64,000 nucleotides of DNA from positions 1-64,000 of the forward strand of contig JADJYE010000018.1 of assembly GCA_016719945.1 (NCBI GenBank). The letters are read 5' to 3'. The notes beneath the pieces are model-generated. The model did no database searches, was not told the DNA's origin, and saw only the letters and a list, made by a program, of their open reading frames with translations. Positions 1 through 9,651 of this stretch are shown one piece after another. The translations under genes were made by a program, and so were the position numbers. The stretch is from Polyangiaceae bacterium (GTDB lineage Bacteria > Myxococcota_A > Polyangia > Polyangiales > Polyangiaceae). Position 1 is the stretch's first letter; each line of letters begins with the position of its first letter.

Positions 1-897
1 TCGGCGCCGTCCATGTTGCGGCGAAGGGTCGGCTCGTCCCCGAAGAACGCGCTGCCCATCGTCGCGTCGCTCGGATCGAGGCGGGCGATGCGCTGGTTCC
101 CCGTGTCCGCGATGTAGAGCATCCCCCCGTGGTACGCGAGGTGGCTCGACGTGCCGTCGACGCCGGCGACTTGACCTTCGACGTAGCGGTAGATCTCGCC
201 GTCGGAGTGATCGTCGTTGCCGGGGCCGTGATCGACCTTGAAGTCGTAGCGATCGAGCGAGCCCTTGTTCGAGTTGAACACCCAATAGATGTTCGCGGTC
301 TCGTGGGCGATACCGCGGCAGAACGTCGTCGAGTGGAGCATGTCGAGATGCGAGCCCAACCCGAACGGCGTGCTCACCGCGAAGATCGAGAGATCGGCGC
401 TGAAGAGCGCGGGGCCCATGAAGTCATCGCCGCCGTTGTCGCTGTCGCCGCAGGTCGCCCAGGTGTTGTCGGCGCCCATCGCGATGGCGGGCGGACGATC
501 CATGAAATGCATCGCCGCCGGGTCCTTCATGCGCTGGACCGCCTGCCCTTCGCCGCCGAAGTCGGTCACCACGACGACGCTGTCGTCGTCCCGGTCCGAT
601 CACCACAGCTCGGGGCGATCCGGGTGAAACGCCAGGTCGGTGGGCTCGGATGAGGTTCTCCATCACGGCCCTCATCTTCACCGACCCGATCGAGCCATCC
701 CCCCAGCCGATCAGCCCGCCGACGGGAGCGGCCTCGCAGACCAGCTCCTCCGGCTCGCAGAACGGCGTGTCCCCGCCACAGTCCGCGTTCACCTCACACT
801 CCGGCTCCGGATCGATGACGGGATCAGGCTCCGAAGAGCACGCGAAGGCCAGGATCGACACGAGGGTCATCGAGGACAGGACGGCGGGAAGCTTCAT
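1..897 (-). CDS. Propeller lipoprotein, frameshifted and cut by the window edge
   Basis: The protein starts at 897 with a lipoprotein signal (lipobox LAFAC), then an acidic Pro-rich linker and a short Cys-rich stretch ending in GWGDGSIGSVKM. Near 640-660 the reading frame changes. The new frame (DLAFHPDRPELW) reads on to the window edge and ends in an NHL-like turn (MLYIADTGNQRIARLD). In that frame an in-frame TGA occurs at 600-602, where a Trp codon would need only one base change. The parts together look like a secreted beta-propeller lipoprotein of unknown ligand. It is the last minus-strand gene I can see downstream of the large surface-protein operon. I cannot tell whether it is a true pseudogene or an error-damaged intact gene; the C-terminus lies outside the window. 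Confidence 0.6.
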
Positions 898-1045
898 GGC
901 GTTACGTCACTTAGCACGCCGTTGGCCGGGCGCCGCCACGCCAGCTCACGAGCGCTCTGACGCGGCGCGCCAGCGTCGCGCGCCCCTGAGCAAGCCTCAG
1001 GTCCTGCTCTCGTTCGTGCGCGCGCGCCACGTGGTTTGCCGGGGT

Positions 1046-2519
1046 CTACTCGACACGAAAGAGCGTCATCATGCCGCTCTCGGCGTGCTCCAGGATGTGG
1101 CAGTGCGTCATCCACGTGCCTTCGTCGACCGGTACGAGACCGATGTCGACCCGCTCATTGGGTCGCACCAGGACGGTGTCTCGGAAGAATGGCTCGTCGG
1201 TGGGGACGCCGTCGCGCGAGATCACCTTGAAGAAGGTCCCGTGCAGGTGCATCGGGTGGATGCGCGCCGACTCATTCTCGAAGGACAGCCTGGAGAAGGC
1301 GCCCTTCGGCAGGGTGAATGAAGCGTGCGCCGGGTGGTCGTGGCTCGTGTGATCCATCGCCACCCCGGCGATCATCCATGAGATCCCGTAGGGTCCGCCG
1401 CGCCTCGCGTTGAGCGCGAGCGCCCGCGTCACGGGGGCCGCGTCGGCCGCTGCCCAGCGCGGAACCGCACCGCTAGGCGCGGTGAAGGACAGCGCCGCCA
1501 CCTCCGGCGCGCCGGTGACGCGCAGCCGCGCGAGGCGGCTTGCGCGACGCAGGTATCGATCCGAGACCTCGAACAGCGTGTCCACGGCGGCCCCCGCGGA
1601 GATGGTGAGGTCCAGGTCGATGCGGTTACCCGGCGCGAGGTCCAGCGCAGTCGGGTCGAAGGGCTCCCGTGCGTAGAGGCCATCGAACGCGATACCCCGC
1701 GCGTCGAGGCCCCCGAGATCCAGCCGAAAGACGCGCCCATTCGCGACGTTGACGACCCGAATTCGAAGGCGCTCGCCCCTCGAGACCTCGAACGTCGGGT
1801 CCTGCGAGCCGTTGACGGTGACGACGTTCCCCAGCGCCCATCGTGCGCGAGGTCGTGCCGGGTGTTGAACGCTGCAGATATCTGCCCGCTGTCGTCGAGC
1901 TTGAAGTCGTCGAGGACCCAGAGGACCTCCCTCGTGAACGGTGGCGGATCGACGTCCTCCACGATCAGGACGCCATAGAGGCCGCGCTCGACCTGCTCAC
2001 TGCTCCGGACGTGGGGATGGAACCAGAACGTCCCGGCGTCCTTCAGGACGAGCTCGTAGGTGAACGTTCCGCCGGGCTCGACCGGCGGCTGGACCTGACG
2101 GGGACGCCGTCCATCGAGTTCGGGACCCGGACACCGTGCCAATGGACCGTCGTCGGCTGAGGGAGCTCGTTCTTGAAGCGAACGCGGAGCGTGTCCCCGA
2201 CGCGCGCGCGGAACGTCGGACCGGGGACCTGTCCGTTGTAGGCCCAGACCTCGAGAGATCGACCATCGAGCAGCGAGAGCGTCGCCGGCGCAGCGACCAG
2301 CTCGTGCTCGTGGACGACCCCGCTCGCGATGACGTCGATCGGGTACGCGGCGCCTAGCTCCGGCGACGAGGGGATCGACCACGGGCACCGCCGGGCTGGG
2401 GTCTTGGCTGGTCGGCCGGTCAGCGTGACGACCGCGGTCACGACGAGCGCGACCGCCAGGGCGACCCAGAACAGCGGCCGTCGGGTCGGGGGCTTACAAC
2501 AATCGGAAGTCTTGGACAT
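1046..2519 (-). CDS. Multicopper oxidase (CueO/laccase type), two frameshifts
   Basis: A three-domain multicopper oxidase that should oxidise Cu(I) or phenolic substrates with O2 in the periplasm. An N-terminal membrane segment (LFWVALAVALVVTAVV) precedes the cupredoxin domains. All four copper-binding motifs are present in order: HWHG, FHPH, HPMHLHG and THCHILEHAESGMM, the last with a Met in the axial position. The frame changes twice: near 2105 in a C run after MDGVP, and near 1829 in a G run (GRWG then VVTVNGS). Adding one base at each site gives 492 codons with no stop, so I think these are sequencing errors. The start is uncertain: ATG at 2519 (MSKTSDCC) or 2537; neither has a clear ribosome binding site. 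Confidence 0.8.
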
Positions 2520-2613
2520 GAGGAACCCGCGGGCCAAGGGTCGACGCGCGCAGCGCTCGATCTTTACAGCCCCGTGCGGACAAAGCTCGCGAGCTGAGCC
2601 CTTCGTGCGAAGA

Positions 2614-2633
2614 GCTCTTCCGGAGGGAAGAGC
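2614..2633 (-). terminator. Hairpin after the last gene of the surface operon
   Basis: GCTCTTC and GAAGAGC form a perfect 7-bp stem with a 6-nt loop, starting 3 nt after the stop codon of the last K gene. There is no long U tract, so termination may be weak or Rho-assisted. Its place right after the only K gene that lacks an overlapping downstream start supports an operon end here. Confidence 0.45.
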
Positions 2634-2636
2634 GCG

Positions 2637-4592
2637 CTACGGCGCGCTCGGCGCCCGCACCACCACCACCGACGACAGGTAGCCATCCGGGATCGGCGGC
2701 GGCGACGGCAGCGGCGAGAGCGTCATCAGCAGCGGATCGAACACCTCGAAGGCGCCTGCGGAGTCGCTGGGGCCGAGGTAGATGAGGCCGGTCGCGGGGT
2801 CGAGGTCGCTGGAGGGGTTTTCGGCGGTGAAGAGGCCGGTGAGGGTCGCGGTCCCGTACCCGGCCGTGACCGCCAGGATCTCGTGGGTGTTGGGGCTGGT
2901 GACGGTGAAGAAGGTCTGGCCCCAAAAGCTTGCGAAGCGAGAGCTCAGCCCGACCTCGAGGAGGTTGCCCTCGGCCCACAGCGACTCGTTGTTCGTCGAC
3001 GCCTCGAGTCGGAAGACCGACAGCATCGACCCGCCCCCATTGGTTCGGAGGTAGAGGTCGCCGGTCGCCGCGTCGACCACGCCAGCGTCGAGCCAGGTGG
3101 TCGTCCAGAGGTGCATCCAGGACGCCCCGACGCTTCGAAACGCGTTGTAGTTGTCCCGATAGAGGAAGAACCCTCCGGGCATCGGGAGCATCAGCTCCCC
3201 GGCAGGTCCGAACGGTGGCAACACCGCGGTGGCCGGCGTCTGAAGGACGGTGGCCCAGCTCCCGGCGCCCGGATCGAAGGCGTGGATCGCCCGATCCTCC
3301 CCCTCGACATAGAGGACCCCGCCGCGGCTCACGAGCCGGCTGCGAGGCGGCGCGGGCGGGTCCGGGAGGGTCGTCCACAGCTCGGTCCCGAGATCGAGCC
3401 GATAGAACCCCGGGAGCCCCTGGGTGCTCGCCATGTAGAGCGCGGCTCCGCAGTCGGCGTCGCCCGTGCCGTCGCAGCCGGCGGGGCAACAACCGTCCCC
3501 CGACGAGCAGCTGGTGACCGGGACCCCCTCACACGCGCCGGCAGAGCACACCTCTTGGGTCGTGCACGCGTCGTCGTCGTCGCAGGCGAGCCCCTCGTCC
3601 GCGGGCGGGGCTTGCTTGCAGAGCCCCTTCTCGCAGTTGCCCGAGCCTCGGCACGGGGCGGGATCGTCGCAGGGCGACCCCCAGTCTGGCAGCCCCATGC
3701 AGACATCCCAGAGCGGGTTCGTGAAGCAGAACGTGGCGACGCAGGTGTCGGCCGACGGTGGGCACGTCGAGGCTCCCCACTGGCACAGCCCGTCGACGCA
3801 GACGTCCCCTTCGTTGCAGGAGATGCCGTCATCGCAGGGCGTGCCGTTGTCGATCATGGCGCCGAGGCAGCTCCCCGCCTGGCAGTACTCGTACTGGGTG
3901 CAGCCATTGCCGTCGTCGCACGGCACGCCGTCGTTCACCGGCACGTTGAAACATCCTGCCTGGGACGGGTTCACCGGATCCAACTGGCACCTCTGCTCCG
4001 AGCAGAAGGTCGCTGGCCCACAGGCGGCGCCGAGGTTCTCGGGCACGGTGACACACCCGAGGGAAGGGTCGCACTCGCCCCTCACGCAGGGGTTGCCGTC
4101 ATCCGGGTCGTAGCACGCGAGCTCCTCGCCGACGCAGACCCCTCCCTCACAGGTGTCGGAGGCGGTGCAGGCACTGGAGTCGTTGCACGGCGCGCCGTCG
4201 TTCGCCTGCACCAGCTCGCAGAGGCCCGTCTCGACGGTGCACTGCGCAACGTGCGCATGCGTCGGGGAGGCACTGGTACGGCCCGCCTGGGACACAGCGC
4301 CGGCATCGCAATGGTCCCGGGTCGTGCAGGCCAGCCCATCGTCGCACGGCGTGCCCTCCGGCAGCGCCGACCGGACGCACTCTCCCTCGACGAGCACACC
4401 CCTCGAGCAGGCCTCGTCGAGCGCCGAGCAGTCCTCCAGGGCCGCGCCACCCGCTCCGCCCAGCGCGCCCGCGCCCCCGCCTGCCTCGGCGCCACCACCG
4501 CCGAGCGCCGCGCCGCCGGTCGTGTCGGGCAGCGAAACGTCCGGCGGGCAGCCCGCCAGCGCGAGTGCGACGAGGACCGTCCAGTCCCTCAT
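2637..4592 (-). CDS. K1: Cys-rich repeat plus propeller lipoprotein
   Basis: Predicted lipoprotein of 651 aa. It has a signal peptide with lipobox LALAGC, a Gly/Ala linker, then about eight repeats of 35-40 residues with the pattern PCDDGxxCTxxDxCxxGxC, which should form disulfide-knotted modules outside the cytoplasm. From about residue 400 a kelch/galactose-oxidase-like propeller begins (VLYMASTQGLPGFYRLD) and runs to the C-terminus RAPSAP. ATG 4592 is chosen because it overlaps the B1 stop by 4 bp (ATGA) and sits after a GGGGAG ribosome binding site. Two compensating frame slips near 4240-4300 seem to scramble one Cys repeat: the +1 frame reads the expected CVPGGPYQCLPD. It is the operon's last gene and alone among the K genes ends in TAG with no overlapping start. 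Ligand unknown. Confidence 0.75.
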   Translation of the reverse strand: MRDWTVLVALALAGCPPDVSLPDTTGGAALGGGGAEAGGGAGALGGAGGAALEDCSALDEACSRGVLVEGECVRSALPEGTPCDDGLACTTRDHCDAGAVSQAGRTSASPTHAHVAQCTVETGLCELVQANDGAPCNDSSACTASDTCEGGVCVGEELACYDPDDGNPCVRGECDPSLGCVTVPENLGAACGPATFCSEQRCQLDPVNPSQAGCFNVPVNDGVPCDDGNGCTQYEYCQAGSCLGAMIDNGTPCDDGISCNEGDVCVDGLCQWGASTCPPSADTCVATFCFTNPLWDVCMGLPDWGSPCDDPAPCRGSGNCEKGLCKQAPPADEGLACDDDDACTTQEVCSAGACEGVPVTSCSSGDGCCPAGCDGTGDADCGAALYMASTQGLPGFYRLDLGTELWTTLPDPPAPPRSRLVSRGGVLYVEGEDRAIHAFDPGAGSWATVLQTPATAVLPPFGPAGELMLPMPGGFFLYRDNYNAFRSVGASWMHLWTTTWLDAGVVDAATGDLYLRTNGGGSMLSVFRLEASTNNESLWAEGNLLEVGLSSRFASFWGQTFFTVTSPNTHEILAVTAGYGTATLTGLFTAENPSSDLDPATGLIYLGPSDSAGAFEVFDPLLMTLSPLPSPPPIPDGYLSSVVVVRAPSAP

Positions 4593-4603
4593 GGATGCTC
4601 CCC
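4589..4603 (-). promoter_or_regulatory. B1/K1 coupling junction (ribosome binding site inside B1)
   Basis: GGGGAGCATCCATGA on the minus strand holds the K1 ribosome binding site, the K1 ATG and the B1 stop TGA. The same 15-mer, with minor changes, occurs at all four B-to-K junctions, so K translation is probably coupled to B. Confidence 0.7.
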
Positions 4604-7600
4604 CGACCAGGCCCCGTTGTAGATCTGACCGTCCCGGCCGTTCCCGGAGCTGTCCGCGATCCAACCGACAGCGAGGGGGCTGCCGACGTCGCCGGCGGCC
4701 TCGTCGAAATGGTAGAGCGCAAGCGTGTCGGCGTCGGGCGAGAAGACCAGCTCCGGCGTGAAATCCGCGTCGTAGCGGGCGCCCGACGAGATGCGGACCT
4801 CGTCGACGCGCGAGACCCCCTGGTCGCTCGCGGGGCCGCCCCCACCGACCTCGCCCTCGCTCAGGATGCGTGCAGAGAGCCGGGGCCAGACGTCGCCCCC
4901 GAGCTCGAATGGCTCGGACACGGCGAGCATACCATCGACGTAGAGCCGCAGCTCACCTTCCTGCAGATCGAAGACGCCAGCGGCGTGGAACCAGGCGCCC
5001 TCGGTGATCACGTTGTACGCCGTCGCGATCGTCCAGTGATCGAGCGGATCGTTCGAGGGTCCCTGCGATGGCCGACGCGCGTAGAGGCTGAGGGCATCGG
5101 GCGAGCCACGCTCCTGGATCAGGCCCCACTCGCCGAAGCTCGGGCTCTCTGGGTCGAGCGCATATCGGGAGACGCCGAACCGGTGCCCCGAGGCGAGATC
5201 GTCGTGCCGAAACCAGCCCTCGATGGTCAACGTCTGCACCTCGAGCGCAAAGGCGTCGCCGAACGGGAGCTCGACGGCCATGTCGGTGCCGCCGAGCACC
5301 AGGGAGCAGTTGTCGCCGAGTCACAGGGCGGCGGAGTGGGGCGACTGCAGTAGTCCGTTCGGATCTCGCACAACGCGCAGAGGAGATAGCCGCCGACGAA
5401 CTCATCATTCACGCTCGCGCAGGTGTCGCCCTGGAACACGAACCCGAGCGGGCCCGCGTCGCAGGCCTCGGTCCCGTTGATCACGCCGTCGAGGCAGTAG
5501 CCGCAGCTCGCGGGCTCGAGGGTGCAGTCGCCGGCGCACGCGGGCGTGCCGGTCGTCAGGGCGAAGTGGGCCGAGAGGCTCTGCGTCTGCTGCTGGACGA
5601 AGGTCACCCAGTCAGGATCGGCGAGGGCGACGCAGCTTCCCCCGGCGGTGGCGTCCCCATCGCACTCCTCCCCTGGCTCGACGTAGCCGTTGCCGCAGCC
5701 GAGGCAGGCCGTGACGTCGAGGGTGCAGTCGTGGCGACAATGGGGGGTGCCTCCGTCCAGGCCGAGGGCCTCGCAGGTGGCCCCGCCCAGATCCGCCGCG
5801 TCGCACGCCTCGGCTCCCTCGCGGATCCCATTGCCGCACGTCGCGGGCGGCTCGAGCGTCCCCCCCTCACCGCTCCCGCCGTTGGATGCGCCGCCGGCCT
5901 CGACTCCCCCGCCGCCACCGCCGTCGACTGGCGGGGTCGGGTCCGAGCCGCAGCCCACCAGGGTGGCGCCCAGCGCGGCGCCCGCCAGCGCGCGCCGCGC
6001 CCGGCTGACCCGAGCGCCTCGCGAGGAGCCCGAGGACAGCGAGGATGGCCAGCCACGGCGGCCGAGGGGCGCCTCGTACCGCGCAGCCAGGGCTCGGTGG
6101 CGGCGCCTCTTCGACGGTGGCGCAGGTGCCGTCCGCGGAGCAGATCGAGCCCTGGACGCAGTCGAGCGCAGACTCGCAGGTGGTGAGACACGTCGGCCCC
6201 TCGTCGGTGCAGCGATAGGGCGCGCAGTCGACGACCTGCCCGTCCCCCGAGACGAGCTTGTCACCCTCGCAGCTCGGCGGCAGGACGACACACTCTCCCT
6301 CGGAGCAGACGGCGCCCTCGAGGCACGGCGTCCCCTCGGCGACGAACGCGCAGGCGCCGAGGCCGTCGCACACTCCCGTCCGTCCACACTCGCTGAGGGG
6401 CTGGGCAGGACAGGTCGCGTCGTCGGCGGGGGTCGCCCCCGCGGGGAGCGGGCCGCACTCCCCGTCCGGCCCTTCGGCCTTGTTCGCGGCCGAGCAGGCC
6501 TCACAGCCGCCACACGCGCTGTCGCAGCACACGCCATCGACGCAGAACCCCGAGGCGCAAGCGTGGGGCGCGGTGCACGGCGTGCCGAGCTCGGCGCCGA
6601 GCACGGTGACCGCGACCGCGCGCCCCTCGCCGCCCGCCGTCGACAGGATCAGCGAGCCAGGCCCGGGGAACCGCGTCTCGGGCACGCGCCAGACCGCGCT
6701 CTCTTCGTCGACGGCCGTGACGGCCCCCCACGAAGCGATCCCTTCCCCGGCGGGCATCCAGATGGCCACAGGGTGATTCGCGGGCGCGTTGAAGGTCGTC
6801 CCATTGGTCGCCTCGGTGCGGCCGAGCAGGTCTTCGCCAAGCAAGAGCCCGGAGGCGCCGGCGGGCAACGGGGCCGGAAAGGCAGTCAGCTCCGGCGTCG
6901 CCGCAAGCGACGGGGTCAGCCGCCAGCGGGAGATGGCTCGGTCCACCCCCCAAGCGTGGAGCGCGTCGTAATACCCCGCTCGCACGAGGCTGCCGTCGAG
7001 CGCGCGCGTCATCGTCCCGCCGGGGCGACCATAATACTCGTTGCTTGGCAACGCGGCGAACGCGTCCAGCGTCGGCCGGAACAGAGCACAGCCCTCGCGG
7101 TTCCCCTGGGCACCCGCGTCGTACAGGGGGACGCATACGAGGACGTCGCCGCTGGCGAGCGCGACCGCCTGTCCCCCAGGGCCGGTCGGGAGGAACCAGG
7201 GGACCCCGCCCAAGGGCTCACGGCTGGCTCCGGTCGCGGGGTCCCAGATCTCCGCCCCGGGGCCTGGACCCTCCAGCCCTCCGACGAAGAGGACGCTGCC
7301 ATCCGGCAGCAGCGACGCGACATGGCCGCTCCGCGCGACCTCCAGGGTGCCGGCGGTGTCCCACGCGCCGCTGGCAGGATCGAACAGCTCGAGGAGGCTG
7401 CTCCCGCCGCCGGCGATGAGGACGCGACCATCCAGGAGCCGTGTGGCAGTGTGCCACGATCGCGGCTGGACGAGCTCGCCGGCGGCCTCGAACGCCTCGC
7501 TCGCCACCGCGAACCTCTCGACCAGCCCCTCGTCGTCGCCGCCGACGATGAGCACATCTCCGCTCGGGAGCAGCGTCGCGGTGTGCCGCGCGCGGTCGAC

Positions 7601-9649
7601 GTCGACCCGGTCGCTGTCGGTGAAGCTTTGGGTGGCGGGATCGTAGAGCTCCGCCACCCGGTTGTCGCCTCCGGCCGGGCTCGCGCCGCCGACGACCAGC
7701 ACCCGGCCATCGGCGAGGAGGGTGGCGGTGTGGTGGAAGCGGAGGCGCCCCATCGGCCCGACGTTCACGATGCTGTCGGTGACCGGGTCGACCTCCTGGA
7801 CCTGAGCCTGCGGCAGGGTGATCTGGGCATTGTAGAGATCCGAGTGGTGCCCGCCCGCGAGGAGCACGCGCCCATTCCGAAGGAGCGTCGCGGTGTGGTC
7901 GCCGCGCGGGGCCACACCCTCCACGCCGTCGTAGCCGCCGAAGCTGCTGAGGGTGAACAGCTCGTCCGACTCCCGCGTCTCGGCCACCGCTCCACCGCCG
8001 AGGTCGGTGGAGAACACCCGCCCGAACGGCAGCATCACCATGGGGCTGTGCGCCGACTGGCCTGCGCCGAAGGTGAGCTCGGTGTGGAGGTACGGGTCGA
8101 AGGTCTTCGCATTGACCCTTGTCAGCAGTTTCCCTGACGGGAGGGGGACGGAGCCTGGCTCGCTGGGCGCCTGTGCGTCCCACGACAGGGCGTCGAAGGT
8201 CTGCGTCGCCGGATCGAAGACCTCCGCGGGAAGCTCGCTCAGGACCGCCGAGCGCCCGCCCCAGATCAGGACGCGGCCGTCGTGCAGCGCGGTCGCCGCG
8301 TGGCGGGTGCGCTTCGAGACCATATCGTCCTCGACGAGCGTCCACGTCTCGGTCGCGGGATCGAACAGCTCAGCGACCTTCAGGGCGTCGTAGCGATCCG
8401 GGCCCTCGGTGCCTCCTGCGACGAGGACCCGGCCGTCGGGCAGCAGCGTCGCGGTGTGCTCGGCGCGAGCGTGGCTCAAAGGGGGCCCTGCGACGAGCGC
8501 GCCTGCGACCGGGTCCCACACCTCCGTGGTCGCGGTGGGGAGGGCCTCGTCGTCGGCGGGGAGCTGGTCCCCGCCGACGATCAGCACCCGGCCGTCCCGG
8601 AGCCGCGTGGCCGTGTGGCGTGAGCGAGGGCTCGCCAGCTCCGCGGAGGCCTCCACCGCCCCCGTCTCCGCGTCGATCACCTCGACGAGGCCGACCGGCT
8701 CGGCGCCGCCGTCGGCGTCGACCGTGCCTCCCGCGAGCAGGATGCCCCCGTCCATCAGCAGGGTCGCGGTGTGCTCGCAGCGCGCCGCGACCGCCTCGCC
8801 GAGCACGTCGAAGCGCATCGTGCGGACGTCGAACGACTCGACCGGCAGCGCCTCGTCACAGTCGGGCGTCCCACCGCCTGCCATGACCACGCGGCCGTCG
8901 GCGGTCGCGGTGAGGGTGTGCCGGGTTCGCTCGAACGCAGGCGCACCCCCGACCCTGAGCTCCGGATCGACGTACAGCGGGAAGACGGCGCCCTTCGACT
9001 CGACGTCCGCGACGATGGTGGAGCCGCTTCTCACGCGGAGCGAGACCGAGACGCGGGCGCCCGTCGCGTCCCACGCGCGGGCGGCCACTACCTTGAGCCG
9101 CGGGGAGCCATAGGGGTCCACGAGCTCCACCACCTGCTTGGCGTCTCGCGTGAGTCCCCAGCGCGGCGGGAGGCCCAGCTCATAGCCGAGCTCGGCGCCG
9201 CCCTCCTGGACGACGAGCAGATCCTCGACTCCATCGGGGCGAGAGAAGACCCTCGCGTCGACCCCCTGTGAGACGCCCGTCAGCGCGAGCGCGCCGTCGA
9301 TCACGCGGGCGTCGCGCGGCGGCCGCCCATTCAGCCGTCGGACCTCGATCGGAGTGTCCTCGAGCCCACCTCGCAGGGACAGATCGCCGGTCACTGGATC
9401 TACCTCGGAGCGGATCGCCGCGCGTGGGCTGCCCTCACGGCGGGACGAGCGGACCTCGAACCGGCCTCCCGAAGCCCGGACTGGCTCGGCCCGAGCCTCG
9501 GCGAGGAGGGCCTCGACCGCGGCCGGCTCGCGCGCGTTGGCCTGCGTCGGCGGGGCCCCCGGCGCCTCCTCCGGGCGCTCGCAGCCGAGCGAGCCAACGC
9601 CCAGGAGCGCAGGCAGACCGACGAACAGCGGGAGGAGGTTCGCGCGCAT
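4589..9649 (-). CDS. B1: kelch / MYXO-CTERM / disulfide-repeat / LamG protein, two frameshifts
   Basis: N-terminal lipoprotein signal (GVGSLGC), a globular domain ending PLYVDPELRVGG, then many kelch turns of the form GRVLxxGG. An E-set-like domain and Cys-rich repeats follow, ending in SPGCAVRG, a hydrophobic stretch and LLARR. The frame breaks near 6005-6020, resumes as RRALAGAALGATLVGCGSDP, and continues through disulfide repeats (CGNGIREGAEACD). It breaks again near 5320: CDS in one frame, GDNCSLVLGG in the next, consistent with one lost base. The end is a LamG/ConA-like lectin domain (LTIEGWF to ALYHFDE) with C-terminus WSGEHP. Total length, 5,061 nt, is a multiple of three. ATG 9649 lies 2 nt after the P1 stop. 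Closest relative in the window is B3. Probably exported and membrane-anchored; role unknown. Confidence 0.75.
5950..6085 (-). other. Internal MYXO-CTERM-like / lipobox hairpin of B1
   Basis: From the Gly-Cys of SPGCAVRG (Cys codon 6083-6085), through a hydrophobic helix and an Arg cluster, into a second hydrophobic stretch ending in lipobox TLVGC (Cys codon 5950-5952). One frame slip lies inside, so continuity is inferred from the three intact paralogues. Confidence 0.6.
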
Positions 9650-9651
9650 CG

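Noticed and set aside
600..602. In-frame TGA as a selenocysteine or programmed read-through site
   Set aside because: No SECIS-like hairpin is apparent, Trp fits the context (ELW-x-SDRD), and a frame slip lies just upstream, so damage or error is simpler.
5690..8137. Long plus-strand open frame of over 800 codons opposite B1
   Set aside because: Arg/Gly/Pro-rich shadow of a GC-rich minus-strand gene; no signal, domain or ribosome binding site, and it crosses the B1 frame slips. Similar long plus-strand frames opposite B2, B3, B4 and P1 are rejected for the same reason.
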